64,000 nucleotides of DNA from Thunnus maccoyii (taxonomy: Eukaryota; Chordata; Actinopteri; Scombriformes; Scombridae), in NCBI RefSeq assembly GCF_910596095.1, contig NC_056543.1, forward strand, positions 22,330,542 to 22,394,541, in the 5' to 3' direction. A program made the translations under genes and the position numbers. Every line of letters begins with the position of its first letter. The stretch's first letter is position 1. Below the pieces are notes generated by a model. That model did not search any database, was not told where the DNA came from, and worked only from the letters and a program-made list of their open reading frames with translations. Of the stretch, positions 37,201 through 49,400 are shown piece after piece.

Positions 37201-39753
37201 GAGGACTCGTAGGTTGATCTTCTGGACTCTTAACTCTGCATTCAGCCAGGTCCTTGTCAACAAAGGGTTGATCTGCAACAAGGGACAAGTCCTCTGGCTT
37301 TAAGGCACCATTAACAAGATGAGTGTGTCCATTGGTCAGGGGTGCTTCTTTGCAGCACTCTTGCATTTCTTTCTTTTTTGAATGGCTCATCTCGTCCCGC
37401 GAGGTCAGCAATAACCCGTTTCTGTGAGATAAAGAGATGACTGGTTACAAACTAAAACTATTTGTAGTTTTAAAGTAACATACATAACAAAGAAAACAAT
37501 CCCTCCCTCTTACTAACTTCACATACTCACAATCTTAATTCCACTTCCTTGCAGCCACTCTGGCGGCTGTTGCAGGAAGAGCTGATCTGAGGTTGAGGTT
37601 GGCCCGCTGAATGGTGCTGGAGACTACGATGAGGTGTTATGTTTGTCTGTGGGGGCTTCATGGGGCTTGGGTTAGACAGCGGGTGGGTGTGTAAAGAGCT
37701 ACTGAGGTGGTTATGTTCAGGTCTTGGGTGAGTGGATGTTAACTGATTTGGTGGTGGGTTAATGAAGTGAGCTACAGGGCTTTGCTGGATGGACTGAAGG
37801 TGGGAGTTGCCTTGGTAAAGCTGATTGTGGATGGAGTTATTCTGGCCGCTGGATGAAGACTGCTCCTGGTTGAGTACAGAGTGCTGAATGCTGCGCTGCG
37901 GCAGGTGAAGCTTTTGATGGACGCTCGGCTGAAGCAGCCCATGGCTGGGTCCTGCGATCTCCAAGTTCTGACGCAGATTCATGCCAGGGAAGAGTGGGCC
38001 TTTATGCTTACTATACAGCTGGTACGGTAGGTAAGGAAGGAGACGCCCAGCCTTGATACTGTTTTGATCAAATGACAAAGTAAACACAGTGATTTTCATG
38101 TAACATTGAGCAATATGATATTGAATGTACATGTGAACACACCTGTCAGTGATCCATTCCGGCCTGATGACCTTTTCCCCTTTGAGCTCCTGAATTTTGC
38201 AGTTGGGCAAATTATTGGCGATGATGTGGGTAGTCTTGGAACGAGAGTAGTAGACGTGGAACTGGCCACCATGAAGCATCATCAGTCTGCGCAGCTCATC
38301 TGCACTTGGCTCTGCTCACAAAGAACGGGCAAAAGATACTGTATGTCAACTAACTAAGAAATCTCCTATGAGAGAATTTATTTTATGATTGTGACATTTT
38401 GACACTGAAAAAATACAATGCCACTTTGTGTATTTATTCAGCAGTAGGCCACCCTGTCAGTTACCTATTCACAGCTGTAAAGGTGCATCAAGTCATCTAA
38501 ATAAGACTGTCAAAGTCAAAAAGCAAATAGTTAAAGTAAGTAAAAATGAAAAAAACCTCATACACTGATTTTGGGTAACATAGACTCTTTTCCCCTTACA
38601 AACAGTGCATATGGATGTGTTTTCTAATATGCAACCAATGATGTGATCTGTGTGTCCTTGATAATGAACATGATCACACTGTTAAAAGCATTGCAAACTC
38701 TCAGAGAATTATAATAAGGTTCTGTGCAGGTGAAATTTGAATTAATGTCTTGAAAATTAAAATTTTTTCCAGCCTACCTAATGAGGAGACAGAAAAACAG
38801 CTTTAATCACTGAGAAAAAAAATATGCAGAATGTTTGTTTTTCTTAGGATACTCCTCTGGGACACTCTTGGAAAACATTTACATCGCCGTTCTGTTCTTC
38901 GTACAGTTAAGGACAAACTGAGGAAATCGTGACAGTGAGAAGAGAGAAAAGCTAGAGATACAGTTTGTGAAACTGTGTATGTAGCATAGTGTTACCTGTG
39001 TATCCATTGACATAGATGGCCACTCCACTGAAAATGCTGGAGCATGTGCCATCCTTCTGTTTCTCTCTGGGAGCATCAAGCTTGAACTGCTCGTCCAGCT
39101 TGGACACCTTGGCAGCCATGTAGCCGCCCTTCAGAAAAGAAGCAGAGCAGAGACAAAAGAAAGTGCATCAGAGTTAGAAAACTGTTCACAACAACTGTGC
39201 GTGCAGAATCCCAGTGCTGAAATGGTCATTTACATGATTTGTGCATCCCAAATTCCAGACATGTATTGTCTGTTTTTAAGTACATTTGTCTTTGCCAGTA
39301 TTGTGATACTGTTGGAGGTGTCATGGTCTACATGCAGCTCTTCAGACAGTTGCGTTTTCCTGGCAGTCTAGACTTACCTAATTAAACAGCTGGTGTTGTT
39401 CTAATGATTGCTGTTATAATGAGAGTGCGGGAGATAAAGGAGAACAGGCTGGCCCACTTCCAGTTTGCCAGTAGTACTGTGAGGTGCACTATGCATACAC
39501 CTTTTCACCCACTGCATCATTTTTACTCTAAACACAGTATTAACACTTCCCATTCAGCTGCCTATCACATCCCTCACATTCATATCACCTACCGTATTCT
39601 TCCATTGAGGGGTAACATGTCCCCATACTAGTGTAATTTCTACCACATGTAGTTGGTTTTTGATAAGATGACAGATTCCATACTCACCCTTTCTTCCCAA
39701 CCATTGTCACCACTGGCATTGGCTCTCTTCTTTGACCATGCATCTCGACTCAT
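31263..39753 (-). CDS. rev1: REV1 translesion DNA polymerase (Y family), 21 coding exons
   Basis: Exons: 39753-39688, 39128-38996, 38311-38143, 38058-37531, 37421-36610, 36132-36034, 35911-35795, 35067-34941, 34840-34712, 34611-34457, 34370-34251, 34150-33930, 33848-33676, 33560-33343, 33264-33071, 32982-32731, 32632-32533, 32437-32238, 32100-31950, 31577-31475, 31374-31263. All phases match; the product is 1,392 residues (human 1,251). Domains: BRCT about 50-135 (SIFSGVAIYVNGYT, HGGQFHVYYSRSKTTHIIAN); polymerase about 510-1,000 with catalytic motifs MDCFFVSV and SCDE; a basic KRRYKRK segment near 1,225; two ubiquitin-binding motifs at about 1,088 (DRSVLEALPAELREQVEQ) and 1,172 (DPDVFAALPKELQEELKSAY); and the C-terminal domain from about 1,290 that recruits REV7 and other Y-family polymerases. 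REV1 inserts dCMP opposite abasic sites and scaffolds translesion synthesis. The BRCT-to-polymerase linker is unusually long. Confidence 0.97.
31611..31880 (+). repeat. Family A palindromic element, copy
   Basis: It opens with AGGGCTGCAACAAACCATTA and contains GTGAAATGTCAGAAAACAGT and CTTGTTTTGTCCAATCAAGA, then a diverged right end. It lies in a REV1 intron between exons 31950-32100 and 31475-31577. Confidence 0.75.
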
Positions 39754-40029
39754 ACTGAGCTGCCTGAAAGCACAGGGGGGGGATATATTCATCATCTACT
39801 AAAGTACACAAGTCAAAGTTGGGTTCTGAGAGTCAGTTAGTGCTTTGTTAATAGGTTATTAATTTGTTCAAAGGAGAGACGTATTGTAAAGAATATGATT
39901 CAGATGCACACATATAGCTTTCCATGTTGAGGCTCCCAAACTACCTCACATCTCTTCTCTCATTTAAATCTAGTAATGACAGTACACGATGCAGTAACTA
40001 CTAAACCTTATCCCTGATGTACGCACTAG

Positions 40030-40540
40030 TGTTGGCACATCTGGTTTCAGGTATTATGCACCTTTTTAAATGCAAACTGCCTTTGAACTTCAGTCTTTTA
40101 TTCCTCTTGGAGATTTTAAAGCCTTATTAAGTGATGTTTTTTATGACTCTTGTAACTGTTTTTTATTAATTCTTTGTTGGTTGTATTGTTTCTGTTTGCT
40201 GATTGTTTTATGTCTTATGAATGTTTTGTGTTCAAAGGCAGCGTTTCCTCTGTATTCATTTAGCAGTGGCGCGTCATCACAGCAAGAACATTACCACCAC
40301 TACAAAAGAAAATGTTAAATCAATATAAAGATTGTAATTGAGCCTTAATGTTATCCAAAAAGTCCAGATGCTTTAGAAGTAGTGATTATATAGTGATTAA
40401 AAACATTTTCAGTACTAAAGTCTAAACTGCCCTGAAGCACCACAGCTGTATTGAAATTACAGAGGAAACACTGTCAGGGTCTTTCTTGGAAAAGAGATCT
40501 TAATCTCAATGAGACTTCCTGATTAAACAAAAAATGAGCT
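40030..40540 (+). repeat. LINE 3' fragment
   Basis: The plus strand encodes the last residues of a fish LINE reverse transcriptase (FELQSFIPLGDFKALLSDVF) followed by its 3' UTR, and ends with AAGAGATCTTAATCTCAATG and AGACTTCCTGATTAAACAAA. It is the same family as the fragment at 4118-4615. It is 5'-truncated and lies in REV1 intron 1. Confidence 0.7.
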
Positions 40541-41178
40541 ACATCCTGAAATAATTCTATGTGCAGCTTAATTTCAACACAAATCAGATAAATGTTTGAC
40601 AGCTGTTTTAATTACCAGGCTATTGACTAAATAAATCAGATTACATTATAACACTTTGGAGAAATCAACTACTCCTGTGTGTTTTTTTTTTTTCTATCTC
40701 AGTTTTTTAGGTGCACACACACCTTTAACAACAGACACATAGTTACAGTGTATTGCTGTTTATTTATAAATTCATTCTTGTGTTGCAATGCTAATTCAAC
40801 ATTATGGTACGATATTGGTTGTATGTCCAGGTGAAAAGGTTCGTGTCCAAGGGCATGTCCGGGCAGGTCCCCTAACAAAGCCCCACTTTGTCACATCTCT
40901 CCTGACAGCAGCTAACTGCTAACATTAGCTGGCTGCTCTATAGGCGATGCCTTGCTACTTAATCATGCATGTCGCTGCACACGACGCGACTGTAAAATCA
41001 TGTCAGTTCAAACAAGGCAAAAAAATACGAGTGTGAAGTGTGGTTGTCCGTACTCGCTAAACAATGCTTGAGAAATTAGCTGTTAAACAATGAATATGTA
41101 ACTTCTGTACAGTGCACGACTGTAAACAAACAGCGGTCCCGAGTGATTGTTGGCCAACAGAAGTGACTTGCTTTTTAC

Positions 41179-41500
41179 CTTTTATCCTGTCAGATGGTGT
41201 TGTTAGCTACAGACTTCTCTCTGCAGACACAGTCCAGCAGACACGTTGTGTGTGTACGTGTGTGAGCTGATGAAAACGAGGGAACACGAAAGCAACAAGA
41301 AATGGAAATCCTCCAGACAGTTAGCTCGGCTCCTCGGCCCTGACCTTATTCTCCAGAGGACTCCTCTAGGTGAACTGAGATCCCCTTATTCTGTCACGTT
41401 CCCACGCCATGTCTCTTCTACATTTTCACTCACCCTCCCAGTCTTTCTGCTCTCCATTTCTACCGCCTGATCCCTTTGCTTTCCCTTCTCTCTGTGACTG
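41179..41500 (-). promoter_or_regulatory. REV1 5' UTR first exon and promoter side
   Basis: A GTAAAA donor at 41178-41173 on the minus strand follows an exon-like stretch; the next exon begins at 39763 with GCAGCTCAGT and the start codon at 39753. No coding frame is carried. The transcription start is an estimate. Confidence 0.5.
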
Positions 41501-41654
41501 TCAAGCAAACCATATCCAGCATAGTAGTTCCGGACAACATCTTCAAAGTAAAAAACATTCTTTTTCTTCTGGTGATTTTTGCGGCAGACTAGACGCAGCA
41601 AAGGCGTGTTGCTGCCCCCCACAGGTCATTTGTAGAACTGCCCTGAATGAGTTA

Positions 41655-42130
41655 AAGGACCAGTGTGTAGGATTTAGTCGCATCTAGCGGCGAGGTTGCA
41701 GATTGCAATCATAGACTGTACATAAATATGGATAACGCCATGGATAAGAGCTGGATACTGGACCGAAAATGGCGCCTATTCAGTCCAATAAGAATTGCTC
41801 GCCTGGCGTATATGCCAAAAACGTTTCTAGCTTCCGAGTTTACTTCCAAGGGTATGCAGCCCACTGATTCGCAATAGTATTTCTCCACGTTTGCAGTTCG
41901 AGGTGTCCTGTCAACAGTTTCGGAGATGTCTCTTTTACAATGATGGTCTATGGAGAAAATGCTTTTTGGGCCACAGGGGGATTTTTCGTTGCAAGACCAC
42001 AAGTGGCCACTAGGAAAACTTGGCTGCAACGCCTAAATATCTCCTTTCTGGGAGCTGCCATCTTGCTTATGTGATGTCATTTGGAATCAGATACTGCAGC
42101 AATAGAGTCAGGCAACGGGATGATGACCCA
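41655..42130. repeat. Percomorph interspersed-repeat cluster
   Basis: Common fish repeat phrases follow one another: CAGTGTGTAGGATTTAGTCG with CATCTAGCGGCGAGGTTGCA, then ATAGACTGTACATAAATATG, then CCACAAGTGGCCACTAGG and GTGATGTCATTTGGAATCAG. At least two repeat types appear joined. No open reading frame is meaningful here. Confidence 0.6.
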
Positions 42131-42297
42131 TGTGACACACCCACTTTTTATATCGCCAAATAACTTATTAAAAAAAAACTCCAGAAAAATGAGCACTCGT
42201 ACAAACATCAGCGTGATAAGAACTACCTAAAATGACATAAAAGCATCTTTGGGAAAAATTTATTTGACGTGTAATTTGATTTTTTAGATTGGCTCAT

Positions 42298-42380
42298 TTC
42301 ACAAAGAACATTTCACAAAACATGTCAACATTTCACAAAACACAACAACATTTTGGAAAACAACATTTCACAAAACACAG
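42298..42380 (+). repeat. Short degenerate tandem repeat
   Basis: Four imperfect copies of an ACATTTCACAAAACA unit, interspersed with related ACAACATT pieces, occupy this stretch between REV1 and AFF3. Confidence 0.7.
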
Positions 42381-43090
42381 TGATATTAGTTGATAATGTC
42401 GTCATGTTTTGCACCTCAGGGCCACCGTACTACCTTGTTGCCACAACAGAATTTAGATCTTGTGATGTAGACGCTTGACAAACACTTATTCATAAGCTGC
42501 AAACTGAGAAATTCTGGAAAGATTTGTCAGAGAAATTCAGTTTTAATAAATGATGTTGACATTTTTTTCTAGGCTACTTATCTCTGAATCTGAATCTTTA
42601 AATTATTCTCGGCAAATTAACAATTCTTCACAATAAGACATGTCTAAACAAAATAAACATTTTTCCCAATTAATTTTAGTGATATAATACTCAGTAGGAG
42701 GCTTTTTCAGGATTGTATACATAGTCTTGTATACATAGTTATAAAAAACAACAACAATTTTAGTGTCTGTTTCGTGTCATTGTAAATCTAGTAAATTTAG
42801 TATTACTGCAATGCCAAATAGCGCCGCAAGATGGTGCCTCTCTTTGTTTTGTTGTGATGAACCAGAGAAAAAGAAGCTGCACGCACAGCTGTTGTGCTAC
42901 TCTGACCGACGTCAACAAGAGATACTTCTCATCAGTATCGAATTGGTGCAGGTTATGCTGTCTATGTTACACTGCTTATGTATGATTAGTGAATACAGTG
43001 CCGTGGAGACCTGGCATTGAATGGTCGATTTTAAATACTGTAGAATAAAGTGGCGGTGTTGTCTGTAGACTCTCTGAGCTAATCAGCTAT

Positions 43091-43312
43091 CCTGGGGGCA
43101 ATATCTTTTTTGTCCCCCTAGGATGGCGAAGTCATGACCCGCCCTACTTCGCCTCTGATTGGCTTACCTTGATATTCTTACCCAAACTCTAACCAATCTC
43201 ACTTCTCATGCTTAAACCGAACCAGAAGACAACGAGTACTAGCCAATCAGAGGCAGAGTAGGGCGGGTCATGACTTCGTCGTCCTAGGAAAAAAAAATTA
43301 GCATCCCGGGGC
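43091..43312. mobile_element. Short palindromic MITE
   Basis: The arms at about 43114-43168 and 43241-43289 are inverted copies (CCTAGGATGGCGAAGTCATG and its complement with a few changes, plus CGCCCTACTTCGCCTCTGAT). Weaker pairing continues outward to T-rich and G-rich ends. The whole is about 220 bp, without coding capacity. The target duplication is not clear. Confidence 0.75.
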
Positions 43313-43809
43313 TACTGCTAACTGGCCACATGCCGCTAACCCTCCCCACCTACACCAGCCACGTTTCAGCAAGCAAACTAATAATTAATGATTACAATTA
43401 AAATTTAAAACAGGACTTAAGTTTGTTTATTTTTGTACTTATTTCAAAAAACCGCTCAACTTCCGTTTTCCCTCTAGTTTTTATCCAGCTTGACCCAGCT
43501 CATCCCCGGCTTCATGTTTTTAGCTTGAAGTTGTGCTGTAGTGCTGCCACTATGCGGGGAACCGAAGTATGTCACCTGAGATAGCTCCTGAAGGTTCACT
43601 GTGAGACTTTCACACCAATATACCCAATAGCATGGACACGAACAGGTGAACTGTTTGATATTACCTCGTACCTGCTGGTTATTATCACACACTCTGACAA
43701 AGCAGATTCACCTTTAAAACAACAGTCTCTGTGGTTCAAATCAGGGTGTCTTCACACTGCCTGCTTCCCTACAGTAGACAGTCGATGAAGCTGTCTGGGG
43801 TTTTCTTCT

Positions 43810-43810
<1 letters not shown>

Positions 43811-43889
<79 letters not shown>
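43811..43889 (+). repeat. Long (GT)n microsatellite
   Basis: This is a nearly pure GT tract of about 78 bp, the longest dinucleotide run in the window, directly followed by a CpG-rich segment. Confidence 0.98.
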
Positions 43890-43892
<3 letters not shown>

Positions 43893-46390
43893 TGTCTGGT
43901 TCAGAGCGCGGTTGTCCTCATACGGCCCGGCACACGATGCACTACGGCCGCGACGCAGAGGATCGTGCAGGGGAGCCAGCAGCGTGACGACGGCAGGCTG
44001 TGCACATGGTGGTCCCCTAAGACATGCAATAATAATCTGTAAGTAGCCTATAAGGGGGAAAAATTATGCACATTTCAGCTCAGAGAATTGATTAAATTAT
44101 TATGGTACGTGAAATAAGATCAGATGAATAATGAGCCAACATCAGAAAAGACCAGAAACATGATGCAACCCCAGTCACAAAGTCTCCACGTTGTCTCTAA
44201 CAGCTTGTCAGCGACTGATTTGTAATTTGACATGTGACCTATCTGCTTTCTGAGGGCATGAAAAGGTTGATTGATATACTTGACCGCCCCCTTTCAAATA
44301 TATTGGCTTTTGTTTACACCTTCCTATATGGCATAAAGTAGGTCACAGTCTAGAGGAAAGATACAAATATCTACTCAGGCTCTGGATTAGTTTCCACAGA
44401 ATCAAAAAAAGAAAGCAGGATGCTACCTAAGGCTTGTCGTGTCCTGAAGAGTCCCCTTATTGGTTGTTCTCTGTTGCTATGGTAACCAGACATCGGATGC
44501 TGAGGTTTCATGCGTGACTTCTGTGTAGGTGCAGCTGGAAGTGGTGGCAGTGATGGAGAGTCTGAAAGTATGTGTGTACCAGGTATTACTCATGTTGTGG
44601 AGACATAAATCTGTACACAGAGTCCCCACAATGTGACTCCCTTTTTGGGGACAAAGAACAAGTCCCCATAACGTAAATCATTACATTTTAGATTGAGAAG
44701 TTTAGGGTAAGTCTCCAGGAAATGAATGTAATGAATGTAACACATGGTTGATTAAAAAAGTGCCTTGTCAACAACATTATGATCAATATAATGAAATAAA
44801 AAAGAAATAAAAAGACTGATGCTTGGTGGCTTTTCACCAGAATTGATGGGTGAGTATTAAAGTTGGACACTAGTTATATATGTACTGTATGTGTGTGCGT
44901 GTATATGTGTGTGTATATACAATGGTAAAAGTAAAAGTCTGAATGGGAAAGTGGTCTCCTCTACTACTTATTTTTTTCCCTGCACAGTGATTTCATTGTG
45001 TCCTGCAGTATTGTAGGTATAAGGAGGCATGTTACAATATGTTATACTCTTATTTGAATAAGTGTATATTGCAATGTGAAGGTGGTTTAAATTAGCCAAA
45101 CTTCTAAACAATAGCTATTTAGATATGTCATTGTTTCCAGCCTCAGGAGAAAACGTTTTGCATAGTACAAGTGGTGAAGACCAGGTTCACTGCAGGCACT
45201 GGAGGACATGGGATCACTTCTTATTTGGGGTCTCCTTGTCCATCTTGTTCACAAATGAATATTATACAAACGTGACAGTAGTCAGTGTACACCTATATTT
45301 GTAAAATGTCACCCTTTCATGAGGTAAAACACCTTTTTTAGTCTGATAGCTGGCATCCAGGTGGTTTTGAGAGAGTTTTAAACATTTCATTTCAACATCC
45401 ACAGAGGACTTGTAATCATTCAGTTGTTGTTGAGGTTAAAATTATAAAAAAATAAAAATGACCAAAATTGGACATATAAGGTTAACACCTTGATAGCGAT
45501 GCTACGTTTCCTGTGCCACTCATCATGCTCTGTAGAACTACGTCTTCATCTCGAGATGTGTCTTCTCTTAGTCTATGCTGCCTGGTATGAAATGCACTAT
45601 AATACAAGCTGGAAATGAAAAAGCAAACAATAAAACTCTTCAAGGGATCTTCAAGAGGATTTCTGACCTCTTTAACTTCTTTCAACTTCAATCACACAAT
45701 CCCACACTCAAAGCAAGGACAAAAACACAAAATGGGACCTGGAATGTTGGCAACTAGACCCACACAATTAATTCTCTTGTATTTTTCTCTTTTTTTCTAA
45801 AAACAGATAATCCATCAAATATTGCACAGTAAAAACACATAAAAGTAAAAATATTAGAGATCTAAAAATTAAGTCATTAAAAACTTCCTTAGAAAAAGAT
45901 GCAGACAAGCTTTCAACTTCGGAGAAAGTGGTACATGATTGGTCAGTCTTTCAGCATCGTCTCCTGTTTTGGCCCCAGTGAAACAGCACGCTGGATCATG
46001 ATTGTTTCCAAAGTATGAAAAAGGCTTGTGTGAGTCATATTTCTGTCACAATGGGACATTTGGCAAATGATAACTTCAAATCCACAGTGCACACAACTCT
46101 CTAGTTTAATCCAATGGTGGAATAGGAAGAAGGTGCATGTTCATCTATGAGAAGTCCAAAGATTGCTTCATTTTCTCTGATAAAATGACCATACAGGCAG
46201 GGTCGTGGTTTAGAAGGCTTTGCACACAGTAAGACCTGGAAGCCGAGAACCCCACCATCCTATAAGGATGACAGATGTCAGACTCCAAAGGATTTCATCC
46301 ATCTGCATTTCACGCAGCACAGTAGGTATCAGTGCTATCCTGTCAGCTGCGTAGAGATGATCCAGGGCTTCGTCTCTTCTAAGTGAGGCC
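43890..46390. other. REV1-AFF3 intergenic region; CpG-rich patch and probable AFF3 3' UTR
   Basis: A CpG-dense patch lies at about 43892-44010, and an RFX-type X-box with a nearby inverted CCAAT box lies at 44459-44486. From roughly 45.0 to 46.4 kb the sequence probably belongs to the AFF3 3' UTR, although no clear end was fixed. No protein-coding gene is supported. Confidence 0.4.
44473..44486. promoter_or_regulatory. RFX X-box motif
   Basis: GTTGCTATGGTAAC is a near-perfect match to the palindromic RFX binding site (two half-sites spaced by two bases). An inverted CCAAT box (ATTGG) lies about 12 bp upstream. Function is unproven. Confidence 0.6.
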
Positions 46391-46408
46391 TGGAGATCTA
46401 GTTGATGT

Positions 46409-49400
46409 TTAGTTAAGTTTGGCACTAATGCGTATCCACTGGAGAGCCTGTCTGGTATACTGGACTGCATGAGCAATGCTACTGTGAAGCGTAAGTGGCC
46501 CAGACAAAGTATTCAAGTAGTTGAAGAACTCTATTGAGAAAGAAAGACAGTGCACTTAAAACTTGTTTGCCAGCAGTGTTAAAGCAGATATACATTTGAT
46601 ACACGTCATTTAATTGTGGCTCTGAGAACCCTCACACTTCCTTACCTTTACTCTCCTTTGATAGGTTGTCTGCCACCTCCCAGTACTCATAACTGTACAG
46701 GACACTGTTAGTAATGTTCAGGTGATTTGCTGCCATCTGGTGGATACGTTGGGGAATGCTTATGAGAGAGGGGGAGGTGTTGCCCCCATGTGAACCCCGT
46801 CTGAGGTGTTTGGCATTGGGTGAAAGTGAAGAAGGGGGTCCTCCGATATCCCTGGGAATGGAAACACGTACAACAAAGCAATGGCAATCAATTCAGTTTC
46901 AGTGGCTGGAATGAATGCAAGTAATTAAACAAAAAGCCTATAATACAAAGTTATTATCCACCTACTTCCCAGTGTCATTCCAACCGGGTGGTGTTGTAGG
47001 CACTTTGGGAGAACTCTGTAATGATACCAAAAGCAAAGCTAAAAGTCATCCAAATCCAGATGTTTACATTCAACCAAACACTTTCCAGAAATTGAAAAAA
47101 AAGTCTTATCAGATTTTTGTAACCATGTCTCTATGTACATGCAAAATCAGGCTTGTTGTTTCTTGATATACCTTAAAGTAGTCCAGCAGTACTTTGGAGT
47201 ATTTCAGTGCATGGTCCTTCTTTAAACGAAACATCTGCCAGTAAAGGAGGGCAAGGCATCGGAAACTGTGGACACACACAAACCCAAGTAAAAGAGACTC
47301 AGACGTACCACAAATCATCCTCAAAATGCAGGTCCTTCAGCGTGATGATAGATGTGGCATAAACAAAGGAGATGACATACGCACCACAGAACCGCCAGCT
47401 GTTTGTCTTCCTGTCTGGCCCCAGGGCCGGAGTGGCTCTTTAGCCTCATTGCGTACCTTAAGACACAGGACTATTAACAATGGAGCTGCAGTTCATGTAG
47501 ATGTACATGTGTGGGTGTATGGGTGTGTTTTCCTTGTGCTTTGAATGTGTAATTCACCTTATAAGCTCCACTGTCTCTGAGTACATGGTATAGGGAGACT
47601 TTGCCTCAAGTGGCCCTTCCTCCATTGCTTTCCCGCATTCCATGAAAGAGAGAGCAGCGTCTACGTAATTCACAGCCTTCCCCAGCTTGTCCACCTGGAG
47701 AAAAGACATCCAACATAGGCAAAGATGGGAGACAATAATGGAAAAATAGTAAAGATTAAATAAATTCTCAATTTTGGAAATATGCTTGTTTAATGTCTTT
47801 AACAAATGGAAGTTTATTTCAACTAAGTATCTTCAGTAAAGTTTGTCCAGGATCCAAAGCCTGATAAAGTTTTACTAAAGTTCTTTGAGAAATTTAAAAT
47901 GTTGTACAAAGTGAAGAGGTTGTGATATGTTGCACAACAAGCTAGTGAAGCTCTGTAAACAGAACCGTGTTCCTGTATGCACAGTGGTGTCTGCCAGAAC
48001 TACACTCCAGAGACTGAAAACGTGAATGCTCTTATTCCTCCTTGGAGCCATTTCTAAAGAAAATCACGTGTCCAAACTCTTTGTGGAACATGTCAGCCAG
48101 TGCAACAGTGCTGCCCACTGAGGTATTTTTAATAGTTTTTGGACAACGGAGGCCTATGACACAGAGGAATACGATAAATCAGGCTTTGGATACACACACA
48201 ATACAATAATCAGTAGATCAATTCATTGTTGGTTTGGCTCTGCACATGAGATTTGCTGACAATAAGACAAATATAGAAAATCAGCAGCCATATCCTTTAA
48301 AACAAAAACTGGACACAGGAAACAGCTAACCTAAGTCTGTCAAAGGTGCCTTCTAACAACTTTGTTGCACCACTCTCCTCTTGTTCTCCTCTCAGTGTAT
48401 GTTAAGTCCACTGCCCTAGCCTATGGCAGGCCAGGGCTGTAGAAAGCACAGTCTGTGGAAATATTATGCTGGTTTCACCCCAGGCTAATTTTTTATAATT
48501 CCGAGCAGGCAGCAGACATCTTTACTGTCAAGAAAATACTTTTTATAGATACAACCCGCTTTATTTTGAGTTGGGAACATGTGACTGAATCACAGAGTAA
48601 CCTCCGGAGTCAAATGCTGTATATGAATACAGTTTTGTTTGCTTGCTTATGAATGAGATTAAACTGATATCAAAGTCTCATGTAAGCAAACAATTGTGTT
48701 TCCGCCAAATCTCAATTTTCTGTCACTAATGACATTTTTTGTCACTCAAAGATCACAGACTCACCATTGCATCTGCACGGTGCTTCATCCGTTTGGCTTC
48801 ATGTAAGTAGTACTCAGCATGGTGGTGGCTAAAAGGACGAACAGAAACACAGAAGAAGAAAGAGCAGCACAGTCAGTGTTTGATGTCATCAGCATGTCAT
48901 AATACCCATATGTCTGTTTATCTATCCAACAACAAACAGTGTGGGCTGTGCAGTGATGCACTGTCTGATGCACTATGTATGATTACTCACGTTTCATGGT
49001 TTGGCATTGTCCCCCTGTGTCCTGCAGGGCCCCAGGACTCAGACGGTGGCTGGGGCTGTCCTGACACCTTCACACATTCCACTTCCATCTTAGGCTGAGT
49101 GTACAGGTCAAAAACAGCAGAAATAAACCAAAAGGCAGCAAGTAAAGGGGTTGGGATGGTTTAAACGCATATCTTTTGGTATTACCTTTACAGAAGAATC
49201 TCTGTTCTTGTCTTTGTTCTTGTGAGTGTTGACATGATGCACATCAGTATTCTTTGTTTTGGAAGGCGGCTTGGTGGACTCGGGGCTGACGGACAGTGGA
49301 GACAGGGGTGACAGTGGCCTTTTGCTGTCCAAGTACTCCTCCAAGTACCTGGAAGCACAAACACACATAAACATTCAAACAGAAATACACATATTTGTGC

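Noticed and set aside
43731-44046. Open frames starting in the (GT)n tract with Cys-Val repeats
   Set aside because: The repeat alone produces the CVCV sequence; the C-terminal part resembles no known protein.
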